A stretch of DNA of 64,000 nt from VRUE01 sp963699215 (GCA_963699215.1 OY969422.1:2418001-2482000); one strand, 5' to 3'. Counted from the stretch's first letter, positions 20,198 to 30,295 are shown. The notes: generated by a model not told the origin, from the letters alone. Numbers and translations: made by a program.

Positions 20198-21568
20198 CGC
20201 GAGCTCCTCGACGATCTCGCGGAAGCGGTCGCCGCGCCGTTCGAAGTTCTCGAAGGCGTCGAAGCTGGCGCAGGCCGGCGAGAGCAGGACGACCTCGCCG
20301 GGACGCGGCCGCGGCGGCGGCCCGCCGCACGGCGTCCTCGAGGTCGGCGCAGCGGTGCAGCGCGACCCCCGCCTCGAGCACCGGCGCCAGCTCGGTCGCG
20401 AGCCGGTCGGCGGTGGCGCCGATCAGGTAGCAGGCGGCGCAGCGCTCGCGCACCGGGTCGACGCAGCGGCGCGAAGGGCTCGCCCTTCTCGCTGCCGCCG
20501 AGGATCGCGTGGACGCCGCCCTCGAAGGCGCGCAGGCCGACGGTCGCCGAGGCGACGTTGGTCGCCTTGGAGTCGTTGACGAAGCGGACGCCGCCGATCT
20601 CGGCGCACCGGCTCGAGCCGGTGCGGCGACGCCGGCGAAGCTGCGCAGGCCCTCGCGCACCGCGTCGCGGTCGAGGCCCATCGAGAGCGCCGCGGCGGCG
20701 GCGGCCATCGCGTTGGCGACGTTGTGCTCGCCGAACAGGCCGAGCTCCTCGACCGCGCAGCAGCGGCTCGCCGTCGTGGAAGATCGTCCCCTCGGCCAGC
20801 GCGACCTCGCAGTCGGGGGCGGCGCCGGGGCAGAAGGCGACGCGGCGCGCGCAGCCGCCGAGGTCGGCCCCGGCCAGCGCCGGCTCGTCGGCGTTGTAGA
20901 CGGCGACGTCGTCGTTGCCCTGGTTGGCGAAGATCCGCAGCTTCGCCGCCAGGTAGGACTCGAGGTCGCGGTGGCGGTCGAGGTGGTCGGGCGCGAGGTT
21001 GAGGAAGACCGCGCACTCGGGGGCGAAGGCGATCGCTGTCCTCGAGCTGGAAGCTGGAGCACTCGCAGACCACGGTCGCGCTCGGCTCGACCTCGCCGGC
21101 CAGCGAGGAGAGCGGCGTGCCGACGTTGCCGGCGACCGCGACCGGCTCGCCGGCGGTCCGGTAGAGGTGGCCGAGCAGCTCGACCGTGGTCGTCTTGCCG
21201 TTGGTCCCGGTCACGGCGACGAAGCGGTTGGGGATCGCCCGCCAGGCCAGCTCCAGCTCGCCGACGACCTCGATCCCGCGCTCCAGGGCGGCCGCGATCA
21301 CCGGCGCCTCCCGGGGAACGCCCGGGCTCTTGACGACGGTCCGCGTCCCCTCGAGCAGAGCCAATCCATCCGTATCCAGAAAGACTTCGACGCCGGCCCC
21401 CGCAAGCCCTGCCGCCCCATCCGGATGCCCGGAATCGACCCCCCGCACGACCTCCCCGCGCGCGGCGAGCAGCCGCGCCGCCGCCTGCCCCGACCGCGCC
21501 AGCCCGACGACCAGAAAAGGCCCCTCCGGCAGCGGCGGGCGAGGCTTTCTAGGCGGCGGCGCACTCAT
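20194..21568 (-). CDS. murD: UDP-N-acetylmuramoylalanine-D-glutamate ligase, frameshifted
   Basis: Adds D-Glu to UDP-MurNAc-Ala. The ATG at 21568 leads to FLVVGLARSGQAAARLLAARG, AVTGTNGKTTTVELLGHL (P-loop) and VCECSSFQLED. A shift near 21040 is followed in another frame by AVFLNLAPDHLDRH and ESYLAAKLRIFANQ. Further pieces, FVNDSKATNVASATVGLRAF (the conserved DSKATN) and HAILGGSEKGEPF, follow more breaks near 20860, 20755, 20610 and 20460. The reading ends where ftsW begins; the exact stop is blurred by indels. Confidence 0.9.
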
Positions 21569-21631
21569 CTCAGAGAGATAGCTTCGCGCTAGAGCCAGTC
21601 GACCCTGTCGAGCGCCCCTCGCGCCGAGGCC

Positions 21632-22606
21632 TCAACGCCCGATCGACTGCTGGTACAGCGTGAAGCCGATCCCCGAGCAGACCGCGGCGATGATCCAGAA
21701 GCGGAGCATGATCTTGGTCTCCGACCAGGCCATCATCTCGAAGTGGTGGTGCAGCGGCGCCATCAGCAGGACGCGGCGGCGGAAGGTCTTGAAGGCGAAG
21801 ACCTGGACCGCGACCGAGAGCGCCTCGATCACGAAGATGCCGCCGATGATGATCAGCAGCACCTCGGTCTGGGTCATCACCGCGAGCGCCCCGATCGCGC
21901 CGCCGAGCCCGAGCGAGCCGGTGTCGCCCATGAAGATCGAGGCCGGGAAGGCGTTGAACCAGAGGAAGCCGATGCAGGCGCCGACCAGGCAGGCGGAGAG
22001 CAGCGCCAGGTTCTGCTGCTCGTTGGTGACGAAGGCGATCGCCGTGTAGGCGAGCAGGACGATCGCGCAGGAGCCGGCGGCCAGGCCGTCGAGGCCGTCG
22101 GTGAGGTTGACGCCGTTGGAGGTGCCGGCGATGACGAGGAAGACGAGGACGAAGTAGAGGACCGGGCCGAGGTCGAGGCTGGCGTCGCCGATGCGGAAGA
22201 AGAGGGTCGGCTCGAGGCCGACCTCGTGGCGGGCGACCCACCAGAGACCGAGGGCGAGCAGCAGCTGGACGACCAGCTTCTAGCGCGCCGAGAGGCCGAG
22301 CGAGCGGCGTTTGACGATCTTGATGAAGTCGTCGGCGAAGCCGAGCGCGGCGCAGCCGAGGGCGACGCCGAAGACGGCGAGGCTCTGCGCGTCGCGGTCG
22401 GAGAGGACCAGGTAGGGGACGCAGATCGAGGCGAAGACGATCAGCCCGCCCATCGTCGGCGTGCCGGCCTTGGCGTGGTGCTCCTGCGGCCCGTCCTCGC
22501 GGATGTGCTGGCCGAACTCCTTCACCCGCAGGTACTCGATGAACTTGGGGCCGAGGAAGATGCAGATCAGCATCGCCGCCATGCCGGCGATCAGGACCTC
22601 GCCCAT
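21632..22606 (-). CDS. mraY: Phospho-MurNAc-pentapeptide translocase MraY, with in-frame TAG at 22280-22282
   Basis: Ten-helix enzyme that makes lipid I. The ATG at 22606 overlaps the murF stop by one base. Signatures: AGTPTMGGLIVFASI, GFADDFIKIVKRRSLGLSAR with the catalytic Asp pair, SNGVNLTDGLDGLAAG, SIFMGDTGSLGLGGAIGALAV and LMAPLHHHFEMMAWSETKIMLRFW. The reading frame is intact from 22606 to 21632 except for one TAG at 22280-22282, exactly where the family usually has Trp (SARW-K). One G-to-A change would restore TGG. TAG is used as a normal stop in this genome (ftsZ, gcvPB), so recoding is unlikely and a sequence error is the simplest reading. Confidence 0.93.
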
Positions 22607-23939
22607 CAGCGCAGCTCCAGCCAGGCGCCTCGGCGACCGCCTCGAGGCCGGCCGAGCGCGAGCCCTTGACCAGGACCGCGTCGCCCGGCTCGAGCTGGGC
22701 GGCGAGCAGCTCCGCCGCCTCGGCCGGGTCGGCGACCAGCTCGTCGGGGTCGTAGTCGCGGGCCGGCTCGCCGACGCCGATCACGAGGTCGACGCCCGCG
22801 CCGCGGGCGTGCTCGCCGACCTCGCGGTGGAAGCCGGGCGCGCCCGGGCCCAGCTCGCCCATCTCGCCGAGCACGGCGACCGGCGCGTCCGCTCCGAGGG
22901 ACGCGAGATGGTCGAGCGCCGCTCGCATCGACACCGGGTTGGCGTTGTAGCAGTCGTTCACGAGGACGATCCCGTCGCCGAGCTCGAGGCGCTCGCCGCG
23001 GAAGCGGGAGAAGCCTATGTTCGCAGCGCGGTCGGCCATCTCCGCCGAGCGGCGCGCCGAGCGCGACCCCGGCGGCGATCGCCGCCAGCGCGTTGGTCAG
23101 GTTGTGGCGCCTCGGCGAAGGGGAAGTGGAAGCGCGCCCGCCCGCCAGGGTCGGCGACCGTCGCCTCGGTGACGCCGTCGGCGACCCGCTGCTCGACCGC
23201 CTCGACGTCGCCGCCCGGGCCGAAGCGCAGCAGGCGCGGGCGCCGCCTCGAGGTGGGGCTCCAGCTCGCCCGCCTCGACCGGGACGACCGCCGTGCCCTC
23301 GCCGGGCAGCGCCGCGAGGATCTCCGCCTTCGCCGCCGCGATCGCCTCGACCGAGCCGAGCAGCTCGACGTGGACCGGGCCGACGTTGGTGATCACCGCC
23401 ACGTCCGGCTCGGCGATCGCGGCCAGCTCGGCGATCTGGCCGGCCCCGCGCATCGCCATCTCCAGCACCAGCAGCTCGGTGTCCGGCGGCGCTTCGAGCA
23501 GGGTCAGCGGCAGGCCGATCTCGGTGTTGAGGTTCTCCCGGTTGGCGTGGACGCGGCCCGGCAGCAGCGCCCGCGCGATGTCCTTGACCGAGGTCTTGCC
23601 GACCGAGCCGGTGACGCCGACCACGCGGGCACCGAGCTCGCGGCGCCAGGCGCGCGCCAGCGCCTGCAGGGCCACCAGCGGGTCCTCGACCGCAAAGACC
23701 CAGGCGCCGTCGAGCCCGCCCGGTGCGGCCCGGGCCGACCACCACGCCCCAGGCACCGGCGGCGATCGCGGCCGGGGCGAACTCGCCGCCGTCGACCCGC
23801 TCGCCGCGCAGGCCGAAGAAGAGGTCCCCCGCGCCCGCCTCAGCCGAGTCGATGACCCCCGCCGCGGCTCGCCGGGCTCGCCGCGCGCGACGATCTCCGC
23901 CCCGAGCGCCGCTGCGATCTGCTCCGGCGAGAGGTTCAC
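22606..23939 (-). CDS. murF: UDP-MurNAc-tripeptide-D-alanyl-D-alanine ligase, frameshifted
   Basis: Adds D-Ala-D-Ala to the UDP-MurNAc-tripeptide. The GTG at 23939 overlaps the murE stop (GTGA). Pieces in order: LSPEQIAAALGAEIVARG, VVGVTGSVGKTSVKDIARALL (P-loop), NLNTEIGLPLTLLEAP, LVLEMAMRGAGQIAELAAI and ITNVGPVHVELLGSVEAI, then after shifts the C-terminal LVNDCYNANPVSMRAALDHL and AVLGEMGELG. Breaks lie near 23880, 23800, 23240 and 23100. The stop at 22606-22608 is in the frame ending AWLELR. Confidence 0.9.
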
Positions 23940-25380
23940 GCCACGCCCGGCCGCAGCTCCTCGCGCGCCACCTCGCGGTCGTCGAAGGGGATCTTGCGGC
24001 CCTCCTCGAACTCCTGGCCCTGCTCGTGCCCCTTGCCGGCGATCACCACGGTGTCGCCGGGCTCGGCGCGGCGAGAGCGCCAGCGCGATCGCGGCCCGGC
24101 GGTCGACCTCGACCTCGACCCCTGCCCTGTCACCGATCCCGGCGAGGATCTCGGCGACGATCGCCTCCGGGTCCTCCGAGCGCGGGTTGTCGGAGGTGAC
24201 GATCGCCAGGTCCGAGAGCTCGGCGCCGGCCCGGCCCATCTGCGGCCGCTTGTCGCGGTCGCGGTCGCCGCCGGCGCCGAAGACCGAGATCAGCCCGCCC
24301 CTCGGTCAGCCGCCGCGCCGCCCGCAGCACGTTCTCCAGCGAGTCGGGCGTGTGGGCGTAGTCGACGAGGACCGCGAACGGCTGTCCCTCGTCGATCGGC
24401 TCGAAGCGCCCGGGCGGAGGCGCGGCCCGGGCCAAGCCCGCCGCCGCCGCCTCTGGCTCGACCCCGAGCGCCACGGCCGCCGCAAACGCTCCCAGCGCGT
24501 TGGCGACGTTGAAGTCGCCCGGCAGCCCGGTCCGCACCCGTACCCCGCCGCCGCCGCCGACGGTGAACGTCGCCCCGCTCGCATCGAGGGAGACGTCGTG
24601 GGCCGAGAAGTCGGCGTCGGCGCCCGCGGCGGAGAAGGTGAGGCACTCGAACTCGTCCGCGAGGCGCCGCCCGTAGGGGTCGTCGACGTTGACGATCGCC
24701 TTGCCGGGCTCCATCGCGAACAGCAGCCGCTTCGACTGGAAGTAGTCCTCCATGTCGGCGTGGAAGTCGAGGTGGTCCTGGGTCAGGTTGGTGAAGAGGG
24801 CGATGCCGAAGCGGATCGCGTCGCCGCGGTGCAGGACCAGCGCGTGCGAGGAGACCTCCATCGCGCAGGCGCGGTCGCCAGCGTCGAGCATGCGCCGGAA
24901 GGTCGCCTGCAGGTCGATCGCCTCCGGCGTGGTCCGCTCGACCTCCTCCTCTGCCCCGCCGACGACCTGCTTCACCGTTCCCAGCAGCCCGCACCGCACC
25001 CCCGCCGACTCGAGGATCTCGCGCAGCAGGAACGCCGTGGTCGTCTTCCCGTTGGTCCCGGTGAGCCCGACCACGCGCAGCTCCGCCGTCGGGTCGCCGA
25101 AGAAGGCGGCCGCCATCGGCGCCATCGCCGCCCGCGCATCGGGGACGACGACCTGAGCCACCCCCAACTCCAGCTCACGCTCGACCACCAGCGCCGCCGC
25201 TCCGGCCTCGACCGCCGCAGCGGCGAACTCATGACCGTCGACCCGCTCTCCGGGCACGCAGAAGAAAAGCGTCCCGGGCCCGACCCTGCGACTGTCGTAG
25301 GCAAGCTCCTCGACCTCGACGGTGCCGTCGCCGACGATCCTGGCTCCCTCAGCTACGCGGCCGAGCTCTTCCAATCTCAC
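23936..25380 (-). CDS. murE: UDP-MurNAc-L-alanyl-D-glutamate-2,6-diaminopimelate/lysine ligase, frameshifted near 3' end
   Basis: Adds the third amino acid of the stem peptide. The GTG at 25380 gives VRLEELGRVAEGARIVGDG, then DSRRVGPGTLFFCVPGERVDGHEF, VGLTGTNGKTTTAFLLREIL (P-loop) and MEVSSHALVLHRGDAIRF. One shift near 24300 leads to LISVFGAGGDRDRDKRPQMG and IVTSDNPRSEDPEAIVAEI; the DNPR motif is typical of meso-diaminopimelate-adding MurE, so mDAP peptidoglycan is likely. Another shift near 24070 precedes the C-terminus, which ends at 23936. Confidence 0.93.
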
Positions 25381-25393
25381 GGCGGCGATTGTA

Positions 25394-25519
25394 GGCCGGA
25401 GGTCGGGTGCCCCTCCAGCGCAGCGGCGTCCTGTTTTCCGCCCCACCTGCGCCCACGGACAGCCGCAAGCGCCCCCGGCGGAAAACCCAGCAAGCAGGAG
25501 GGACGCCCGACCTCCGGCC
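25394..25519. repeat. Nested inverted repeat between murE and ftsI
   Basis: Outer arms 25394-25416 and 25497-25519 pair over 20 of 23 positions and contain GGGTGCCCCTC, the same core as the repeat at 5043-5134. An inner perfect 10-bp stem pairs GTTTTCCGCC (25433-25442) with its complement at 25477-25486. The element fills the whole murE-ftsI gap inside an otherwise tightly packed operon. Confidence 0.75.
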
Positions 25520-25521
25520 CG

Positions 25522-27174
25522 CTATTCCTGCGGCACTCCGAGATACGGAAGAGCGAAGGCCGCGATCTCGCCAAATGCCGGCGCCGCGACCGATCCGCCG
25601 TAGATGTCCCCCTGCGGCTGGTCGACGATCACCGCGACGAGCAGGCGCGGGTCCTGCGCCGGAGCGAAGCCGATGAACGAGGCGACGTACTTGGTCTCCG
25701 AGTAGGTGCCGTTTTCGGCGACCTCGGCGGTGCCGGTCTTGCCGGCCAGGGTGTAGCCGGGGACGCTGACCTCCGAGGCGGTGCCGCCGGGGGCGAGCAC
25801 GCCCTCCAGCATCGTCCGCACCTGCTCGGCGACGACGGGGTCGATGATCCGGCGGCCGCGCGGCTCGGGCACGGCCTCCTCGCCGACCCGCTCGATCAGC
25901 CGCGGCCGTCGCAGGATGCCGCCGTTGGCGATCGCGGCGTAGCCGGCGATCATCTGCATCGGCGTCACCGAGAGGCCCTGGCCGATCGGCAGGTTGCCCA
26001 TCGTCGAGCCGGAGTAGTCCTCCAGCGCCGGCACGATCCCCTGCTCCTCGGCCGGGAACTGGACGCCGGTCGGACGGCCGAAGCCGAAGCGCTCGATCCA
26101 GCGGCTGAATTTCTCGCTGCCCATCTGCAGGCCGATCGTGACCGCACCCACGTTGGAGGAGTGGGCGAGGATTTCGGCGACCGACATCGTCGCGGTGCCG
26201 CGCGGGTGCGACTCCTCGATCGTGCGGTCGGCGACCTGGATCGTCGGCGCCAGCGTGAAGTAGGTCTCGGGGGTGACTTCCTTTTCCTCGAGCGCCGCCG
26301 CGACGGTGAAGGCCTTGAAGGTCGAGCCGGGCTCGTAGGTGAAGCCGGTGGCCCGGTTGATCAGGTCGTCCGGGTCGGCGTTCTCGAGGTCGGTCGGGTC
26401 GACGGGCGGCCAGTTGGCCATCGCCAGCAGCTTCGAGCTGCGCGGGTCCATGACGATCGCCGTGGCGCCCTTCGGCGCGTAGGCTTCGCCGACTTCGGCC
26501 AGCGCCTCCTCGGCCTTCTCCTCGATCGCTGGGTCGAGCGTCAGCTTGAGGTCCTCGCCGTCGTCTGCCTCGCTCGCCGTTTCCAGCCGGATCGGCTCGC
26601 CGAGCGCGTCCTTGACGATCCGTCGCTCTCCGTCAGTGCCGTGCAGGACGTCGTCCTCGCCGGCCTCGAGCCCGGTCAGGCCCTGGTTTTCGTCGCCGAC
26701 CGCACCGATCGTCTGCGCCGCCAGCTCGCCCTGCGGGTAGGTGCGGCTGCTGTCGGGCAGCTCGCCGATCCCGGGCAGCTCGAGCCGGGCGACCCGGGCC
26801 GCGCTGGGCAGGTCGACCTTGCGCGCGACGTAGGAGAAGCCCGAGTCCTCGGTGAGGCTCTTCAGCACCTCGCTCTCCTCCATGTCGAGGATCGAGGCCA
26901 GCTTTGCCGCCGCCTGCCCCGGGCGCTTTACCTGGTACGGGGTGGCGTAGATCGTCTTCGCGTCTTCGGAGACAGCCAGCGGGTTGCCGAAACGGTCGAG
27001 CAGGCTGCCGCGCAGCCCCGGGACGGTGACCATCTCGGTCTGCTGGTAGGTGGCTTCCGAGGCGAGCTTGGCGCCCTGCACCCCCTGCAGCCAGAAGGCG
27101 CGCCCGGCGATAGCGAGGAAGCAGAGTAGGAAGCCGGCGAAGAGGAGGCCGATCCTGCGCTCGATCGTGCGCAT
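25522..27174 (-). CDS. ftsI: Division-specific peptidoglycan transpeptidase FtsI/PBP2b (class B PBP)
   Basis: A 550-residue class B penicillin-binding protein that cross-links septal peptidoglycan. One N-terminal membrane helix (RIGLLFAGFLLCFLAIAGRAFWL), a dimerisation/pedestal domain with RGSLLDRFGNPLAVSEDAKTIYA, and the transpeptidase domain with the catalytic Ser in EPGSTFKAFT (SxxK), HSSNVG (SxN) and LAGKTGTAEV (KTG). The frame is intact. It follows ftsL and precedes murE in the dcw operon. Confidence 0.96.
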   Translation of the reverse strand: MRTIERRIGLLFAGFLLCFLAIAGRAFWLQGVQGAKLASEATYQQTEMVTVPGLRGSLLDRFGNPLAVSEDAKTIYATPYQVKRPGQAAAKLASILDMEESEVLKSLTEDSGFSYVARKVDLPSAARVARLELPGIGELPDSSRTYPQGELAAQTIGAVGDENQGLTGLEAGEDDVLHGTDGERRIVKDALGEPIRLETASEADDGEDLKLTLDPAIEEKAEEALAEVGEAYAPKGATAIVMDPRSSKLLAMANWPPVDPTDLENADPDDLINRATGFTYEPGSTFKAFTVAAALEEKEVTPETYFTLAPTIQVADRTIEESHPRGTATMSVAEILAHSSNVGAVTIGLQMGSEKFSRWIERFGFGRPTGVQFPAEEQGIVPALEDYSGSTMGNLPIGQGLSVTPMQMIAGYAAIANGGILRRPRLIERVGEEAVPEPRGRRIIDPVVAEQVRTMLEGVLAPGGTASEVSVPGYTLAGKTGTAEVAENGTYSETKYVASFIGFAPAQDPRLLVAVIVDQPQGDIYGGSVAAPAFGEIAAFALPYLGVPQE

Positions 27175-27180
27175 CGGCGC

Positions 27181-27724
27181 CTAGTAGCCAATCCGGCGGC
27201 AGCCAGGCGCCGCGCCGCGGTCTCGACATCGCCCGGGCTCGCCCGAATGGCGCCGACGACGTCGACCGGGGCGGCGCTAAGGCCGAGGGCCGCTGCTTCG
27301 TGACGGATCCGCCCCGCGCCGTACTTCTGCGCCTCGCGACCGCGCAAGAGCGAGTTCTCCTCTTCGAGCGCCTGGATGTTCTGGGCGATCTGGCCGGCGC
27401 CGGCGGCGAGGCTGAGGGTGACGACGTTGAGCGCGACGATTCCGACCAGGAGCACGCCCAGCACGGCGATCCAGGCGCGGCCGCGGGTCAGCCGCACCAT
27501 CAGGCCCGAGTCGGGCAGGTGGCGGACGGCGATCGCGGTGCCGACCGCGAGCGGGATCAGCTGGCCGCCGGGGCGGCGGACGGGCGCCGTGCGACGCGCC
27601 GGCTTGCGGGCCGGGGCCGGTTTGCGGGCCGGCGCCGGCTGCGGAGCAGGGCCGGCCGTTTGCGGCGCGGCGGCCGAGCGGGTGCGGCGGCGGCGCTTGC
27701 GGGCGGTCGCGGCGGGGCGGCCAT
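27181..27724 (-). CDS. ftsL: FtsL-like bitopic division protein, frameshifted
   Basis: Located between rsmH and ftsI, where ftsL sits in dcw clusters. A start at 27724 gives an Ala/Pro/Arg/Lys-rich cytoplasmic region of about 75 residues (APARKPAPARKPARRTAPV after a shift), then a single membrane helix AWIAVLGVLLVGIVALNVVTL and a coiled-coil stretch IAQNIQALEEENSLLRGREA, and GRIRHEAAALGLSAAPVD, the typical FtsL layout. FtsL forms the FtsQLB complex that activates FtsWI. Shifts lie near 27670 and 27195; a TAG at 27181 is the likely stop. The name rests on position and topology, since FtsL sequence is poorly conserved. Confidence 0.8.
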
Positions 27725-28681
27725 CAGGCGACGCTCCCGGCCGCGTTGCGCCTCGGCGATCTTCACCGCGACCCGCAGGTGGGCCGAGCGCGAGCGCGGG
27801 TTGGCCGCGACCTCCGCCGCGCTCCGGCGCGACCGCGCGGCGGGTCAGCAGCTCGGCCTCGGGCTCGTGGCCGCAGACGCAGACCGGCAGCTCGGGCGGG
27901 CAGACGCAGCCGCGGGCTCGCTCGGCGAGGAACTGCTTGACCGGCCGGTCCTCGAGCGAGTGGAAGGAGATCGCCGCGAAGCGACCGCCGAGCGGCAGCA
28001 TCTACCAGGCCAGCGGCAGCGCGTCGTCGAGCGAGTCGAGCTCGCCGTTGACCGCGATCCGGATCGCCTGGAAGCTGCGCTTGGCCGGGTGGCCGCCGCC
28101 GAAGCGGGCCGAGGCCGGCATCCCGGCCTTGATCGCGGCGACCAGCTCGGAGGTCGTGCGCAGCGGGCGCCGGCGGACGATCTCGCGGGCGATCCCGCCG
28201 GCGTAGCGCTCCTCGCCGAAGCGGCGCAGCACCTGGGCGATCCGCGACTCCGGCCACTCGTTGACGAGGTCGGCGGCGTCGAACTGCTGGCGCGTGTCCA
28301 TCCGCATGTCGAGCGGCGCGTCGTAGGAATAGGAGAAGCCCCGCTCCCAGGCGTCGACCTGCATCGAGGACATTCCGAGGTCCATGAAGACCATGTCTGG
28401 GCGTATGCCTTCGCCGCGCAGGGTCCGAAGACCTTCCGCGAAGTCGGAGCCGAGGAAGCGGGTGCGGCAGGGGACCTCGGCGGCGAAGCGCGGCGAAGCG
28501 GGCCTCCGCCGCGGGGTCGCGGTCGATCGCGATCAGCGTCCCGCGCGGCCCGAGCTGCGGCGGCGACGCGCCGGGCGTGGCCGCCGCCGCCGAAGGTGCA
28601 GTCGACGGCGGTCTGCCCCGGCTCGGGGCGCCAGCAGGCGAGCCAGCTCTGGGCGAGGACGGGCTCGTGCTCGGTGGGCAT
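27723..28681 (-). CDS. rsmH: 16S rRNA m4C1402 methyltransferase RsmH, frameshifted and with in-frame TAG at 28002-28004
   Basis: SAM-dependent methyltransferase. The ATG at 28681 begins PTEHEPVLAQSWLACWRPEPG, followed by VDCTFGGGGHARR (SAM-binding loop). After shifts near 28570, 28500 and 28395, FMDLGMSSMQVDAWERGFSYS, PLDMRMDTRQQFDAADLVNEW and RFGEERYAGGIAREIV follow. A TAG at 28002-28004 interrupts LPLAW/MLPLGGRFAAISFHSLEDRPVKQFL at a position that is normally sense. The C-terminal NPRSRSAHLRVA is conserved. Every segment of RsmH is present, so the interruptions look like errors. Confidence 0.9.
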
Positions 28682-28745
28682 ATAGAAGCAGGGTTGCGCT
28701 CGTCTGTGCGACGGGCTGCGGGTGGGCTCGCTCGGCATGGAGCTC

Positions 28746-29192
28746 TCATGATCACGCAGTCGCTCCGCTGCGGCCAGGCCCTCGGCGATCTCGGGCGCGG
28801 CGGCGTCGAGCTCCTCCTCCTGCTTCGCCCAGGCCTCGGCGTTCCAGATCTCCAGGTACTCGCCGGCGCCGATCACGACGCAGGGCCGTCGAGGCCGGCG
28901 TGCTCGATCAGCGGCTTGGGGACGCGGATGCGGCCGGCGGAGTCGAGCTTCTCGTCGAAGGAGCCGCCGTGGAAGCGGCGGCGCAGCTGGCGCGCGTCGC
29001 GCCGAAGGGGCTGTGCGGCGAGAGGAAGCGGTCGGAGAGCTGCTCGAACTCCTCGGTCGTGTGCACCCAGACGCAGGGGTCGAAGCCCTTGGAGAGAACG
29101 ATTCCGTCGGCGAGCGCGGCGCGGAAGCGCGAGGGAACCGTGAGCCGATCCTTGGAGTCGAGGCTGTGCTCGTAGAGACCCCGAAAAGCCAC
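28746..29192 (-). CDS. mraZ: Transcriptional regulator MraZ, frameshifted
   Basis: AbrB-fold regulator of the dcw cluster and its first gene. The GTG at 29192 gives AFRGLYEHSLDSKDRLTVPSRF and VLSKGFDPCVWVHTTEEFEQL; a shift near 29005 leads to LDSAGRIRVPKPLIEHAGLDG, the second copy of the MraZ SxDxxGR motif, and another near 28880 to VVIGAGEYLEIWNAEAWAKQ. MraZ forms ring oligomers that bind repeated TGGG boxes upstream of its own gene; such boxes are visible at 29303-29316. The stop is uncertain because the frame continues toward rsmH. Confidence 0.92.
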
Positions 29193-29293
29193 CTCGGTGA
29201 GTCCTTTCTGGCGGAGGGCCGGAAAAGAGTTGGGACCGGAGTGATGAGGTGGGAGGAGCCTCACCACCCCGGTCCTGGGCTTCAACTCGATCG

Positions 29294-29316
29294 CCACAAT
29301 AACCCACTTCCTCCCA
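29294..29316 (-). promoter_or_regulatory. Probable MraZ operator (TGGG repeats, 10-bp period)
   Basis: On the minus strand the sequence reads TGGGAGGAAGTGGGTTATTG followed by TGGCG. Two exact TGGG boxes are spaced 10 bp start-to-start, and a degenerate third follows at the same period. MraZ is known to bind 2-4 TGGG-N6 direct repeats upstream of mraZ. The site lies about 105-120 bases upstream of the mraZ start, in the only non-coding leader of the cluster. Confidence 0.65.
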
Positions 29317-29376
29317 CTTTGCAACACGACCTCCCCTGCAACCCGATCCGCATCCGCAAGCTGCGCACGTTGCAGC

Positions 29377-30248
29377 GTGCTAGGGTGGCGCCGCGAGCCG
29401 TCCGACCGCCGCCGACCGCCCGACGACGCCGACGACCTGCGCGGCTTCCACTTCCGCTGCTGCTGCGGCAAGACGCTCGACCTGGGTCCTGCTCGGGGCC
29501 GCCGTCGCTGCTGCGGCAGCGGCCGGCGCCGATCCTGGTCGGCCCGGCGATCGGCGGCGCGGCCGGCGTCGGCCGCCTTCCTGCTCGGCGCTGCTCGTCG
29601 TCTTCGCGATCGCCGACTCGCGCGCCGAGGACGCCTTCTTCAACGTCTACGCCGAGCAGCGCGGGATGGTCGAACTAGGCGGCAGGCGCCGCTGCCGCAG
29701 GCGACGCCGCTGCTGCGCAAGGGCGACGACCGCTACGCCGAGCGGACGCTCTCGCGGCCCGCTCGGCGACGGCGTCGAGGGGATCCTCGCCCTCTACACC
29801 TACGAGGAGGAGACGACCGACAGCAAGGGCAACCGCCAGACCAACTACTACCGCTACACCGTCGGCCTGGCCGAGGTCCCGGAGTGCGCCGAGCTTCGTC
29901 CCCGAGCTCTACTGCCAGCGCAAGTTCGGCCTGCGGGCCCTGGAGAAGCTCGAGGACGTCTTCCGCGGCCGAAGGAGCGGGTGAAGCTGGAGAGCGAGGC
30001 GCTCGACGAGCAGCTACGAGATCTTCGCCGGCAAGGAGCAGGACGCGAACTGGCTGCGCCAGCTCTTCTCCCCCACCTTCATCGTCTGGCTGACCGACTC
30101 GGCCCCGGAGAAGTTCGCCTTCGAGCTCGTCGACGGCACCCTCTGCTGCTACGTCAGCGGCCACAAGAAGAACGGCCGCCGAGCTCGACGCGATCCGCGC
30201 CGCCACCGCCGCGGTCGCCACCCGCTGCGCGAAGAGTCGCTGGAGTAA
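29377..30248 (+). CDS. Uncharacterised protein with a DUF3137-like C-terminal half, frameshifted
   Basis: A plus-strand locus divergent from mraZ, broken by several shifts (about 29490, 29570, 29690, 29750, 29895, 29970, 30015, 30180). Joined pieces read FAIADSRAEDAFFNVYAEQRGM, TPLLRKGDDRYAERTLSGPLGDG, LALYTYEEETTDSKGNRQTNYYRY and NWLRQLFSPTFIVWLTDSAPEKFAFELVDGTL, ending at the TAA at 30246-30248. The piece with a phosphorylation-like or NUDIX motif is absent; the layout (short hydrophobic part, then a globular domain reading LVDGTLCCYV) recalls DUF3137 proteins, but I am not certain. Function unknown; the exact start is unclear. Confidence 0.55.
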
Positions 30249-30295
30249 CCGAGGCGCATTACTTTCCCCTGGTTCAGAAAGGCGCCCCGGCGAGG

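Noticed and set aside
23293..27129. A 1278-residue plus-strand ORF opposite murF, murE and ftsI
   Set aside because: It is the antisense shadow of well-recognised minus-strand Mur genes; its composition is low-complexity Arg/Ala/Pro and it has no domain.
22280..28004. Amber codons as evidence of a recoded genetic code or pyrrolysine-type readthrough
   Set aside because: TAG serves as an ordinary stop for several intact genes in the window, and frameshift noise is widespread in the same cluster, so sequence error is simpler.
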